From contig CM072888.1 of the NCBI GenBank assembly GCA_037013685.1, forward strand, positions 12,776,216-12,840,215: a stretch of 64,000 bases of DNA. Reading direction: 5' to 3'. The notes under the pieces are model-generated. The model did no database searches. It had not been told where the DNA came from and saw only the letters and a list, made by a program, of their open reading frames with translations. The first letter of the stretch is position 1; the number at the start of each line of letters is the position of its first letter. This DNA is from Acridotheres tristis (lineage: Eukaryota; Chordata; Aves; Passeriformes; Sturnidae). Positions 13,206 through 27,100 of this stretch are shown here, one piece after another. The position numbers were made by a program, and so were the translations under genes.

Positions 13206-16200
13206 ATAATTTGTATAAATGACATATTTTCCTGCTTTTATAGCAATTTTAGGAACTATTTTATCAAAAAAATACTGGACAGGGTAGAGATTACAAATTC
13301 TCAAATTCATGTAGTTAAAATGAGGTAAAGCTCAGAAAATAACAGAAAAATTTAACAAAGCTTTACACATTCTCTACACAAGGTTTAGAAACTGTATCAT
13401 TTGGTGGTAAGATTAAATGTTAAGAGCAATTTAAAGTAGCAAGCAGCTGGGGGAGGTAATTTGCCTCCTAAAAGTTTTCTGTTTGATCTTAGAGCTGCAT
13501 AAATCTTATTTTTTATTAAAATATCTGTAAACGTATATTAGCCTGTTTGAAAAACTTGTGAAGACTGAAGGGTTTGCAAGAAAAATTGGAAATTTTATTT
13601 TCTATTTAAATTTTAAATTTTTGTTCTCAAAAATTAAATGTCTAACTTTGTCTAGCTTTGACAGTGGAAGTCCTGAGGAGCCTGGATAAATGAGATTACC
13701 TCTTGCCTAGAGAGGCACCTGATCATTAAGACTAAACTAAAACTCAATTTTTTATTTCTTTAAAGTGTGTTATGTCTAATCCGGCATCAGAATGCCTGAC
13801 CTTAAACTAGTTCCTTGATTTTTAATTTGGCTTGATGTTAAGGATGAGATAAGCATGCAATGCTACTTCCATGGAAGGAGCAAAGTGTCATGAGCAGACA
13901 TTGCTGAGAAGGATGAGTTTATGGAATTTCAGGAGTCAGAGTATCTCCTGCTGCACTGCAAACACTTTCATCAGAACAGGATGCACTGACTTTACTGTGC
14001 AGTGCTTATTATAAAGTGTTTTTAGCAAATATAAGCCACCACTTCCTCAATAGGGAGCAAATGACTGAGAAATAGATGCTGACTTTAGGCAAATCCTGAA
14101 GCTCTACAGCTGAAATGCTTCCCCCACCCCAGAAATGAATTTCAATGACATTTTTGTCAAAAATAATTTCTCAGGCCTAGGGTAGTATCTGCTGTGGGCA
14201 CTAGAAAGTAAATCAGAAATTCAAAACCTCTCAGGAAACCAAGCATGCACGTATGGGGTGTTGAAAAGGTGAGGTTGAAATCTCTTTGCTTATCCATTCA
14301 AGGCATTTTATTCCATATTTATTTCTGGAGCCACAAGTGGTGGCCTTTACCACCATGTAAAATCTCTTGATTTTGTTCTGCAGCAAACCAAAACTGAATT
14401 CCAAAATCTTGAAATTCCATGTGAAATTATGAGTGAGTCTGTAAAAGACACCTTATCCAGACACATGGGAGCAGTCTTTATTTCTGTAGTTAAAAACCTG
14501 CTCCAAGGAGGATTTGATGATGTGCCTGTGTTGCCAATGCAGTCACATTGTTTTCACAACTGAACCCAGTGCACATTCTTTTAATTACTTTCTACTCCAA
14601 CTCAGCTATTTACACTACCCATGTTCCTGGTAAGTAAGTTACCATGCAAATTTTTGTGCTTGACTAATAAAATGCCAAATCATGCCATTTTTATGCCATT
14701 AAAGCCAGCTACAGTCTGAACTACCGAGAAGAAAAGGTAACCTGGATTAAAATGCAGACAAGAAGTGGGGAAAAAGAAGTAGAAAGCATGTCATGCATAA
14801 AGACATCTTTGTTACTGGATGTTTCATGTGGAAGAAAATTCCCTTGCAGAGTATTTCCATGTCTGATTGCATTTCATTTAATGAGAAAAGGCAACAGAGA
14901 TAATGTAGCTTGTGAATCTGGATAAAACAGTGAGTGTGCTCAGAAGATGCCTGTAGCTTTGCTTGCATCTGCACACAAGGGGTATTGTTTCAGAATGACT
15001 TCCATGTATTTCCTGTAAAAATTAGCAGAAACAAAAATGTGAGAATGGCTCGTTAAACTTTAAAATATGCTTCATAAAATCTTTCCCCAAAAGACTCATG
15101 AGGAGGAATACATATGTTATAGACAAGGTATTCCATTGCCAGAATACCATTATTTAGAATTGTTAATTTATTTTTCTTTGGGATGAGATAGAATATATCT
15201 GTGGTGTTTTAAGAGATGAGATAGCATTGTTTGCTTGTGATTTGCACTTTAGTAGGATTTTGCACTTGACCTAAAACAGGAGATCATTATTTAAATCAAA
15301 AGCCCTTTCAAAGCTAGCTGTGAATTACCCATTTCTGCATCATGATTCAAGGCTGATAAAGAGTTCTACTGTTTATCATGCAAAGTGCTTGCATAGTTCA
15401 AATTCACCACTTTAGACAGGATACCACAATAATCTGTACAAAATATGAAACATCTATCATCTCTGATTCGCAATAGAATGATCAACTTCTATTCTTCCCA
15501 TTGATGAACGATGACAGTCTCAATATTCCAGCATGGAATTGCTGATGATTTTTTTTCTGTGCTACCTTGTAAGCTTGCGAGAAACACTTTGTAGATGGAC
15601 CAGACCATCCTCCTTAATGCAATTTATGCTCATTCTTAAGGTTAATATTTATCACACTCTCTGATCTAAAGTAACAAGCATTAAGCTCCTGGTGTACTGT
15701 GACAGCTTTGTGTCATGTCAGATGAATCAATTTCATACTTTCCTTTTATTATTTTATCTGTCTGTCTCCTGTAATTCTGTTGTCCCTTGATCCTTGCTGC
15801 AATTGTGAATTTTCTGGGATGGTAGTTGTTCTGTACTGTATGTATTCAGACCTTGTCCTGCATTATGGGACACTGGGACCAACACTAAGGTCCTCTGTTT
15901 CTGTGGCAAGGTGCCACTAACCATAATAAAGAAGTGGAACTTTTTTCCCTGTCTGAAAACTAGAAATTCCTTCCAGTAGCACTCAGTCCAGTTCCTGGAC
16001 TGTGGTTATCTCTGGTTGTTAGCTTTTTTTGCTTTTTGTTTGGTTTGGGTTTGTTTTTTTTTAAATTTTGTTTTTAATAATTGCAAAGGAAGTCTTAATA
16101 TTCCTCTGAGTAATCAGATTCCTGCATTTCAGCTTCTCCCCAGTTTCAGAAATGTTTCAAATATTACTCTCTGAAATTGCTGTAAATTTTTTTAATTCTA

Positions 16201-19200
16201 CTTTGAGTAATTTTCCATTCTTTTTGTAGATTAATATAATTATTATATCCATATATAACTTGTATGAGTAAGAAAATTTAAGGTAGTCTTGGGCCCTGTA
16301 CAAAAGAGGAATCGAACTAGCAGAGCTAGAATAGAATGAATTAGTTTGCTATCCCTGGTTCTGGAGTAGTTTTCCGTGCAGACGTTATACTTAAATGAAA
16401 CTTACTCTGATTCCAGAATAATTATTCTGCTCACAAAGCAGCACCGGCTCGGAGACAAAGCTGAGACTTCTAACACTTGGTAAGTTTATCTCTGAATTCC
16501 TGCTGTGCAGATGGCACAGTGGGCTGGCGAGCAGCAGGACTGGGAAACAGCAGAGGAGTTGGCAGGTTGGTGAGGAAGATAACAGGTGGCTTGTGAAGTG
16601 GAAGCAAGGTCTTTATTGTAGGCCACCCTTGTCTCCGGAATAATTAAGCTGGGAATTGGAAGAGGGGGAGGTAGCCTCACATGAAAGCATATCCAATCCG
16701 TTGGACCACATCCTGGAGACTTCAAAGATGGTTTGGGAAGGAAAGGGAAGGAATTGTGAGCGTTTGGATGGCCATGGGTGAAAATTGGAAGTCTAGAGGG
16801 AGGAATGGCTGTTCGAAGAGTCCCCACACTGGGGTGGTGGTGGACCAGCACAAAGAGAGGACTATGGAAGAAATATACTGTGTGAGGTCTTCAGCTGGAT
16901 AGGCTTGTTGCTGGTTTTTGGTTTTTTTTCTTCTTCAATTTTTTTTATTGTCTCTTTCGGCAACCTTATCAGAGTGCAGATTGCAGTTAGAACTAGTTAA
17001 ATTCCTTTTTTCAAGTGGGAGGCAGGAAACAACTCAATTGGCAAGTGGCTCATCCTGGTGCAAAGTGGGAACAGCACATTCGGGGTTAAACACATACTTC
17101 ACTGCACATTTTACATGGAAGATTCTGAGAAGATAAAGCCACTTGACTCCATTACAGCAGAGTATCAAATCTCCTGGCAGTGCAAATTGTAAAGAACGTT
17201 TGCATGTATTTCTCAACTCCCCCTTCTCAGGGGTTGATGATGTGATTTTTCTTATTTTTAAAGGGGTCAATACTTCAAGTTATGTGGTCAACCTTAGGAA
17301 AGCAAGGTACAACGTACTTTATTCAAATAAAGAAAGAATACTTAATAAAGTAAGGTGAAAATTAGTTTTCACTCAGCTGTATTAAGTCTTCTGTGTGGCA
17401 ATCTGCTGATCAATGGTTTGTCATCTCAAAAGGGTAATTTTTGAAGTTAACAACATTTTTATGTGTTTGAAACTTGAGTCATGAATATCAGAGATTTTCA
17501 GAGATCTGGCCCATGCTGGTCACTTGCACAGCAGGAATTTAGTTTCTATTATCAGCTCATAATCAAAATCATACTGATATGCACAGTTGGAGGATATAAG
17601 ACTGCCTCAGACAGTGTCTTCATAGCATTTGGGAAATTTCATGTGAATTGCTAAAATACTCAGTAACTCATGTAACTCTTACTTCATGTGGCTATCCTTT
17701 CCTGAATTCATACATTTAAGCCCAGACATTCAAAAGCCACTTACTGTAGTGCTGGATCTTTGCCAAGAGAGTAATTTTTAGAGAATGGCTCTTGAAATTT
17801 TTATGCAGATCATGTCTACTGTACCTCTATGTCCACTCTTTTCTCATGTTTTTTTTCTTCATATAGCTAGTCTTAACATCCAGACTCCATTAAATAACTA
17901 GTCACATGTCAATTGCACAAGAAGTATAATTCCATCTTCATATTAAGTTATGGAGGGTGACTTTACTAGGCATTGTCTTGGCTTTAGACCACATGAACTG
18001 AAATGTAGATAATCTTCCAGCACATACCTTACATGGCTGACAGGGTTTCTGAGTAGATGAATGGGGCTGATAAAATGATGGGCTTTAGCCACTTTGGTTC
18101 TGGGAGGAGCAATATCAGGACTCCAATCCCTAGATCACAGCCAGAAGCAAAACCCAGTATATAGTATAATATATTTCATATAAAAGCCAACTAAATTGGA
18201 CAGGACTACTCAGTGGTGGCACAGAACTTATTAAATAAATGACCCAAGAATTATACACCTATAAAATGAGGTATTAAATTGGGCTATTTCTGAGCATCTG
18301 CAGGAATGCTCTCCCACCAGATAACACTGGTGCCTGACGATCCTAAAATATATACAAGATTGTGCAGTAGTTGTGCAAAGTATCCAGGTCTTGGATGTGC
18401 AATAGCAGTTGCTTGAATTGCATGCTTGGTTTCATGAGAAAAGTGTTTAACAGTTGAGTAACTCATACCTGCCTGCTGGAAATCTGCAATACATGTCAGG
18501 GCACTGACTTGCAGCCTTTAAAACCTGCATGATTTGATTAAAAAGTCATAATCAGCCTCTAGAATTCAGACTCAGTGGGTAAACTTGCTAAATGGAATGC
18601 CTGAAAGAATGATTTAGTTGTAGTTGTAGTGTAGTTGCCTACATTTGTCTAGCACCTACCACATCTGACTTTTTGAAATAAGATTTGTTCATCAAAACAG
18701 GCTGGTAATTGGAAAAGTAATGAAAAATGTTTGGTGGGGAGAACTGGTCTATATATGCACACCTGAATGAGCCCTGTATTTGGCATTTTCACACTGGCAG
18801 GAGCTTAAAATCACTGTTTAATTGTATGAAACTGCTAACTCTAAGGAGTACAAAACACAGTAGGAGGTTGGGTATGGAAAGGAAAAGAATTTAGGTCTGA
18901 ACAGAAAGCATCACCATGTTTGTGTCCCTCTAGGTGCTGTGGCCATGCTGCAGTCACAAGTTAGACACAAAATACAACGTGCCAGTCATGCTGTTCTAAA
19001 AAGAAAAGAAATTTAGGAGGTAGTGTATGGAATTGCCAGAAGTGTGGGGTAGTTTCTGCCATAAAACAGACTGGATAAGATGGGAATAATCAGGTAGGAA
19101 AACGTTTAATGATAACAGATCTCAAATACCATTTTACCATCCATTGATGGCAACAGAGGTAATGGATCAGGATATCAGATATCCATTTTTTAACATGCTT

Positions 19201-20424
19201 TGTTTAATGCTGTGTTTCAGGAACACAGGAATTAAAATGGTGAGGACATGTTTCAATACATACTGGGTTATTTTGTTGGGTTTTTTCCTCCATTTTTTTA
19301 AATAGAAGAGGTATCCTTCTTAAGAGGTTAGATCAAAAATTCATCAGAGTAAAAGCCAAACACCCTGATCTATAAAATTATAGCAAATGTTTGTGGGATT
19401 TTAATTTTCATAATTCATTAAATGAAAACACTGTTAGAATTATTAGGTAGCAGGACAGAGAGTATTCATTGAGGAGATGGAAAGGGAAAAGCAATATTTT
19501 CCTTTTTTGAACCTGTACATTGAAGTTTAAAGCAAAGTATTGCTGTGTTGCATTTGTGGTTACTGATTAAATAGATTTATTTATCTGAATTTTTTAGTCC
19601 TGTCTAGGTATGGACCCTTTTAAAATGTATGTAGAGTTCTTGAAATATATGGCAGTTATGAGCTCTCTAAGATTTTGCATATCTAATTCACAGTCTTTTT
19701 TCTCTCTTTCCAGACTACAGTAGTCTTCCAAGCCAACTAAAAGTAAAGCTCAGCATCAAATGCTAAGTCAGAAAGAAGGAATATGAGATGAAATGGAAGT
19801 AGTTGTTTTCAAACTTATTTTTCAATGTTTTTCTTTTGGTAATTAATATTGAAAATGGACAGAGGAATTAGAAAGCACAAGCCAGTTGCAGTCATACATT
19901 TAGACTATTTCCAAGTACAGCCCTTAGATTCTCAATGTCATTAAACTGCAAAACTTCAGAATCATGATTCTGGCTTTTGTTTGTTTGATGTGCATATTAA
20001 CCTCCCCTTAACATCACTGCAGTCTTAGGAAACCAGGCAAGTTTAAGTATCAGGCCCTGGACCAACTAAACTGGTCCCATTCAGGTTTAGATTGGTGTCT
20101 TCAACTGGAAGCAAAAGCTGTTGCTGTGCTTGTCATTATGGCTTGTCCTTATGCCTCCATTTTGTTTTACTGTCCTATTTTTATCTTCTGTGTGCATCCC
20201 AAGTGAATAATTTGGGATGTATGTTTGAGTTCGAGCAGTATTTCATCCCCTTATTAATTTATGTCTGCATGAATTGTAATTAGCTGGTCATCAAAATTCT
20301 ACTCAGCCATACATTGATTATGTATATGCATATCTTCAGATTTTATTTGTAAAGTGATAATTTCTGGATTGAGAACATACTGACACTTCTGAGTAATCAC
20401 TGGGATGCAGTTCAGCACTCCATC
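13206..20424. other. Unique AT-rich DNA, no gene seen
   Basis: Seven kilobases without a recognised repeat or gene. The largest frame is 16486-16851 minus (121 codons). It sits in a slightly GC-richer patch (about 16440-16870) and shows no domain or motif I recognise. T/G-rich low complexity occurs at about 16023-16075. Short palindromic and AT-rich strings are scattered and unremarkable. Confidence 0.65.
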
Positions 20425-20625
20425 TGCATTCAGCAAAATACTTAAGCATATGCTTAATTTTAACTTTAGCTCAGGTAAGCATGAGATTGCCTCCATCCAA
20501 ATTCAGCATAGCATTTTAAGTATGTGCCTAACTTTAAACATATCCTTAAATCCTACTAAAGCTAAAATCAAACACATCCTTAAGTGTCTTCATGAATATG
20601 GATAACTACTGAATGAGGTTTGATG
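20425..20625. repeat. Ancient palindromic dispersed repeat (amniote-type, CTTAAGCAYATGCTTAA)
   Basis: The motif CTTAAGCATATGCTTAA, containing a perfect 16-bp palindrome at 20442-20457, is followed by diverged copies of the same unit: TTTTAAGTATGTGCCTAAC (about 20514), AACATATCCTTAAATCC (about 20537) and CACATCCTTAAGTG (about 20573). ATTCAGCA-type flanks occur at 20430 and 20501. I know this pattern of CTTAAGCACATGCTTAACTTTAA with 'ATTCAGCAAA' ends from old dispersed repeats in turtles, crocodilians and birds. I cannot give it a firm Repbase name. The copy is clearly degraded. Confidence 0.6.
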
Positions 20626-23475
20626 AAATGAACTCTGTTGGCCATTAAATAACAAGAAATGCCTGGCCACGATTCCATTAATGTCCTACAGGCAGGGAAG
20701 ATATAACAGAAAAATAAAACATTTTTCTTGTGCGTTGAAATTCTAGAAGCTAAACTGCGTATTGTGGAAGATAAAGCATGTTGCAGACTGTGGGAGGTCT
20801 TTCTAACTCTCAAAAGAACTGTATCCATAGGAAGCCAAGGCTTCATTCTCAGTGTTTCATTAAGTTCTGAACGCTCAATAAAATTTTCGTTCTTTGAACA
20901 AGACATTTCAAATAATGTATCTAAATTTGTCCAAAATTACAAATGATAATGAGAGTGCAGCCAGTCACAGAAACTTGCAAAAGAAAATGCATATACAGTT
21001 GTTAAGGATGTTACAGATTACGGAATGTTTTCTGTGATTTTCTTTTATTTTCATCGCCCATGTGTTTGATTCATATCCCCACTCTTCATTTCAGTCCATT
21101 TTCACTTTTTCTGCTTCAACCTCTAACAGTCTTTCTGCACTATTTATGTGAAAAGCTCTTTGCATTTTTATTTCAGATCCTCTCCTACTGAAGTTCATGA
21201 AGTCTTTCAACAGTAGGCTGTTAATCCTTTGCAGATTAATATGATTTCGGTGATAATCCTTTCATTTGTTGAATTTTTAAGACATATAATCATTAAAGAA
21301 AGTGCTAGACAGATTTTCCATTAAAGCAGCTTGAAGCAGGTGGTATTTCTTTAATATATGTCGGCAGCACTTTATGTTGCTCATTTATAAAATTAAATTT
21401 GCAGATGAAGAGAGTAAGTCTAGAGTTAGTTATTGGTCTTTTCTCTTTGATATTACAGTTCAAACCCAGTCAAGAGAAAGGTATTCAAGAGTTTGCAGAA
21501 AAAACAGGGGTAGAATATCTATGTGAATGCTCTTTTCACAACTCCATTGCTACTTTTCATTGGGAGTAAGGGTCAGCTTGGGTTCTGTCCTCAAACTGAG
21601 AAGCATTAAGTTAAATATATGCAGAAAAAAAAAAATAAATGTGAGCTTTGCCTTCAGGTGGGCCACAGGATGTAAATGGTATGTGGGAGTTATTCCAGCT
21701 CTGTGTGCAAGGCTAATTCTTATTTTCATTGAAGTTAAGCCTATGACTGAAAAACTCTTCTCTGGATGGAACTGAAGTTTATAATTGTCTCTCAATAATG
21801 ACACACATAAATCTTGTATCATCAGAGGTTTTGATTTTCTGTTGATTCCCAGCTCACTGTCCATGATTGTCCTTGCCAACCAAATTATTTATCCTATTTT
21901 TTGTCTTCTTTTTCCTCTGGTTTTCCAAATCTTTTTTGCACACTGATGAAACAATAGACAAGAAGAATAGTCACAGGTAATAAAATATAGTGATACTGAG
22001 TACTCATTCTTGTAAGCCCAATTTTAATCAAGCTCTCAGAAGCAATGCTTCAAAACTAGTAGACAAACAGCAGAAATGCTAGAGATCTGAAAAACATTCA
22101 AAGTTCATTAAAATTTCAGTTTAAACAAATAGATAGAAGGTGTAGCCTGCCATAGTAGAATGAATTTTTTGTTTTATATACTGAAAATTCAGAGGTGCTT
22201 TAGGCAGGAGGGAAAGGAAGCAGACATCACAACCCTTTAAGAAATTCAGGTCCTGAACTTGGCAAACCTTTAGCTGATTCTGTCACATATTTGCAGCTTT
22301 AAAATGATTTGGCCTTCGCAGAAGCCAAAATAAGTGTCCTTTAATCACTTCCAACCTATTAACAGATGGGCAAACAGCTTTTATAAATGGGGCATACAAA
22401 ATACTCCAATATCAGCCAAAACTAATTAGTAGCATTATCTGAACTGAAATTTGTAAGTGATGGAATATACATTGCAGATAAATTGATAGAAATTCCTTTT
22501 CAAACATCATGCTTGGTATTTGTTCTGCTTGAGTATATTCTAAACACTTATTAAATAAAAAGCACTTTTATTTCCTGTTTAGCTATCTTCTTCCATTAAA
22601 ACAGCACATTTTCCTGTAAAAGTTCTCATTAGAGATAGTGTAACTGAGAGAAATTACATTAAGCAAAAGGTAGTTTAGAACGCATTTTTGTGGCATGTAA
22701 GAGAAAGAGTAGTGTAACTTGAATACAACCTTAAAATTAATTAATCTTAAAGAACAGCACAAAATACTGATATCAGACATTATTTATACAGCAGTGCCAG
22801 AGCATATTAAATATATCTTTGCACTGCACTATTAATCAGAATATGTAAATTGCATGAAATTAAATTGTGATATTATAAAAAAAAAAATTTGCCCCATGTA
22901 TAATTCAGTAGGAAGAGCCATTCAAATCATTCCCATCAGATCTGCAGCATGAATTTGATTTTACAAAGACATCTGTAGTGCAGACAGCTGCTGTACCTAA
23001 GTGAGGGTTTGATTGTACACTTGATCTTTCAAACAGCCACTTGTCCATATCTTTCACATATTTTTTTTTAATCATGGATCTACAAAAGAATGTAATGGTA
23101 ACTTAATCAGAACTGTTCTGAAATTAAATAAAAGAAATAATTAAATGTGCTGATTTTTTAGAAGACTTTTTCTCTCTCTATGGAAGTATCCTGCCTTCCT
23201 TAAATCATCTATCTCTTTTTTGACTTACCAATTGATTTGAGGATTTTATTTGAAGACTCAAATTTTAGGTAGAATCTGAAATAAATCTGAAAACAATGTT
23301 ATGACAACATTTCAAGCTTTTCTTCCTTTGAGACAGCACAATGAGCCCTGCTCTCCCAACAGAGATAATTGTCTTGGATAAACTTTTCCTCAAAATTTGA
23401 CAAAAAATAATCTGTAGAAATGCTGTGTATACTCTATATATCCGTGTATATAATCAGTCAGGTCCATCTAACATA
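20626..23475. other. Unique AT-rich DNA, no gene seen
   Basis: Nothing recognisable as a gene or element. Frames at 20580-20906 minus (108 codons) and 21550-21879 minus (109 codons) overlap plus-strand frames of similar length and carry no known motif. Confidence 0.7.
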
Positions 23476-23845
23476 ATGTTCCTTGGTCTTTGAGGACAGT
23501 GGGTTTGACCAGTCCAGAGATGGAGCCCTGGAATATCCCCATGCTTGGCACATTCTCCTGTCTCAGAGCAGATATGCATCCCCTGGACCTCGCCAGGCTT
23601 GCCTAGAAAGAATTGTGGTGATGGGTGTGCACTCAGAGTATTCCCTGAGCAACCTAAGGAAACTGCAATCTCCTCTAAACCCTATGGACAAATTAAAATG
23701 TTGCTCTTCTCTGACAGACTCTCTGGGGAAAGTGGTAAATGCACAGTCCCTGCAGATCAGGAGGGGAATGAAGCTGGTAGAGGGTTCAGCTCCTTGCTCA
23801 GTGAGAAAGGTTAGAGATTATGTGTCAGATTATGAGTGAATGCTG
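23476..23845. other. Sharply bounded GC-richer block with a 118-codon open frame
   Basis: A GC-richer segment of about 370 bp lies between very AT-rich flanks (a TATATATCC run just upstream). A plus-strand frame is open from 23483 to 23839 and a second from 23545 to 23814. The longer frame opens at a TTG, not an ATG, and neither protein resembles a family I know. A diverged transposable element fragment or a non-coding exon are both possible. I would not annotate it as a gene. Confidence 0.35.
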
Positions 23846-24134
23846 CAACTGTGGTCCCATATTGTCAGGTTATATGGAATACCTGGAAGATTTTTTAGCC
23901 AGTAGAGAGATCAAGATTGATGGAACAGATTTGTCTTTGTGGCATAGAGAGGAGTGATGAATAAGTGCAAATGGTATTTTTTAATTACAAGAAGATGGTC
24001 TGATGAGAAATCCTGCAGGCTTTTGGTTACACGGAGAAAATACTATAGTATGCCAGAAAATAATCAGTTTCAGATGAAATTAATCATCTAAGTAATTTTC
24101 TTTAAAAAAACCCCTCAATATATTTTAACCTCCA

Positions 24135-24162
24135 AAACAAACAAACAAACAAACAAACAAAC
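24135..24162. repeat. (AAAC)7 microsatellite
   Basis: Seven perfect AAAC units in an A/C-rich context. Likely polymorphic in length, with no other significance seen. Confidence 0.95.
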
Positions 24163-27100
24163 CTACCAAAACCTAATATTTTGAGAAATACCCAGATCTC
24201 CATTTTGCAAGAATTTTATCTTACTAGCACTTTGCTGAATGAAGACCAGGCATAAAACCCCATTTTCCTCTTCATTTAAAGTTATTTCAAGCAGGTTGGT
24301 TTAGTCTTGGCACAATCTGGATGTATTAAGTAAAATTACAACTGACTTTATGCACACAGCTACTCATGACCTTAAGTATAAAATGACTTTTTCTATTCAG
24401 AATTATATCTTCAGGACAAAAAGAAAATCTAAATGTCGTTGATGGAAAATCCTCGGCTGTGGTCTGGTTTACATTTCTGCCAGTTACACTGCTTGAAATG
24501 CAAAATCTAACATTTTTTGTTATTTATCATATATATTGTGATCGTTTCCTCAGCTGGGGCACAGTCAGATAATCACATAGGAGGACTGTAGAGATGAAAC
24601 TTCAAAAAGCTCCTTTCTACTCATTCAGTATCAAGATAAAATTGAGAGCTTTCAGAGTTTTAAAATTACTTTTAGTAATTTTACTGTAGCAAATGCACGT
24701 ATATTCCAGGATATTGAATATCCTCACTTTTCTGGTATTTCTGTTATCTTGTTTTGACAGGAAAATCTCCAATACAGCATTTCCTGCTGTGTTCTTATGA
24801 AAAGGATTGGTTTCAATACATTTCTCTTGTCTCCTAAAATCTTTCTTTCTTTTTTTTTTTTTCCTTTGAGTGTGTGTGTGAAATTTCCTGGCAAGTTTAA
24901 TGAATACACATTAGTAAAATCCATGAAAGTTTGCATTCATATGGAAGAGACACTTAAAGCTTTCAATGTCTTTCAGCTATAGCTTGTATTACTAATTCAA
25001 TTGTGAGAGCTGGCAGGTAAAATATTTCTTTACTCTTACTCAAATTACACTGTATTTGCACACAAAAATATGACTTTTCATATTTTGTGAAAAAAAAATC
25101 CCAAAACAAAACCAAATCTGTACAGTTGAATGAGAATTCAAAATGCTAACAATTTTGAAAATAACTTAATCCTTAGAGTTTGCAAAGCCGTGGGCATTGT
25201 GCAGATCTACCCAGCTGCAGCAGAACACTTGGCAAGAAGATTTAGATGCTAATTCTGTAATTGTAGATGGTAAATGACCAAGAGTTCCTTTTCAATCTTT
25301 TCAAGCTATTCATGTAAATAAGAGGATTCTACATGATTCTGTCATTATTTTAGGTGCACATTACAATTTGCCTTCTAGAATTTTCATCTGTAGTTCACCA
25401 AACTGAGAAAATGAATCTGCTGTCCTTTACCTTCTAGTGACATACACCTTGACCTTCAAACTCACAAGGAAAATGTAAATCACTTGGAAGTCTTTGCAGC
25501 TTCTTGAGATAGTAGAAAGCATCCTAGCAATGGAAAAGTAGCTAAAGCTGTTGCTTGCACTCAAAGGTACATCAAAAGATGGTTTGAGCACAGAGCACTG
25601 AAGACAGTAAAGGCTAAGGTATTATTTTGGTTGTTTAATTCATTCATCACTTATATTTTAGTAGTGTCTGAATACTTGATTACCCTTATTTTGCTATTAA
25701 AAACCCTCATGCTCAGCTAGTCTGACTGTCATGGTTGTTCTGCACCTCCAAGTTTAGGGAGAATTCAGTGAGAATGAGTGCTGTGCTGGTGCCCATTCCC
25801 ATCCCTTCATCTCCAGAAGGCTCTGTATCAGTTTTTAGAGGAGAATACCCTCTGCAACACTTGATCCCTCTGCCTACAGAAGGTTGTGGTGTGCCTGCTT
25901 ATTGTAATGTAATGCTTGCAGCTTTGCAGGTAGAGAAACAGCATGTAAGTAACAGAATGTTTATTGCACTCTTCTTCTCACACTTTGTTTTACATCCCAA
26001 TTACTAAAAAAAAAAAAAAAAGTGTATTCGATAGAATTGAAATATATAAAAGTGGAGACATGGGCTGCTTCTCCTGATACATAAGCAGAGAAGTGTTAAA
26101 AGAAGAGGAAATAGTTGACTGATACCAAACCTGCCTGTTCTTTAGCTCCAAGTGCTCTGCTCAGTCCCATCTGCATTCTTCTGAATGTTTTTGTTTGCGT
26201 AGTCCTTATCACCTCAAGGATTATATAATGATACTAAGGAAAAGAAAAGAGTTTCGACTGCAAACTTTAGATTAAACTTCTCATCTATCTCATCTAACTC
26301 ATCTATTGCCCTTCAAATTATTCTTTCAGAATAAGAGGTGGCCATCTCATCACAGAATATGAGCAAGTTTAGTCAAGTGTACACTAGAAAACAGCTTCCC
26401 TCATGGGAAAAAAGGGAGAGAAAGAAAATTGGTGAGTATTCAATGATACAGCCAAACACAATACTGTAAGATGGACTTAGGTAACCATTTTTTCACACCT
26501 AAGAGTTAGAAATTTTTTTCGAGTTGAATTTTTTGGTGTTCTTTAAAAAGACATTAGACATTTCAGAGAAATGGAAATGTACCACCCATTAAATAAGGTG
26601 TTGCAGCCCAATGTATTTTCTTTCTTTTTTTTTTTTTTTTTCCTGTCTTTTCTTTATGGTCTTCAAAGCTCAGAGTACAAACTCTTCCTTAGAAGGCAGA
26701 TGCTGTTTTTCTGAAATGTTAAAGTGACATTAATTTTCTCTGCTTTGAAGACAGAAAGAAACATGTTGAAGATGCTCATGCACAACATGGAGTGTAATAT
26801 GATCTAGCAGTGTTAACCCTTATAGGAAGTCTGAAGGTTTTGTTAGTCAATAGTACATCAGCTAGATTCATAACCTCTGCCTATCAGGGAGAAAGATTTG
26901 CAGAATCTCACCAAATCTGCAAAAATCTGTGAGTTAGAAGTAGCTTACCTTGAAATGTTTTGTGGACGTGAAGGTATAGAAGACTGTGAAACTTTTTAAA
27001 TTGTCATTTTGTACTTTTCTTTTCCTGAGTCAAAATAAATCATGCAACACCTATCTCTAAATTAGTCTCCTTGACTGAAGCTATATTATTTAATATAATA

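Noticed and set aside
16486..16851. 121-codon minus-strand frame
   Set aside because: No recognisable motif. Proline- and serine-rich composition follows local base content.
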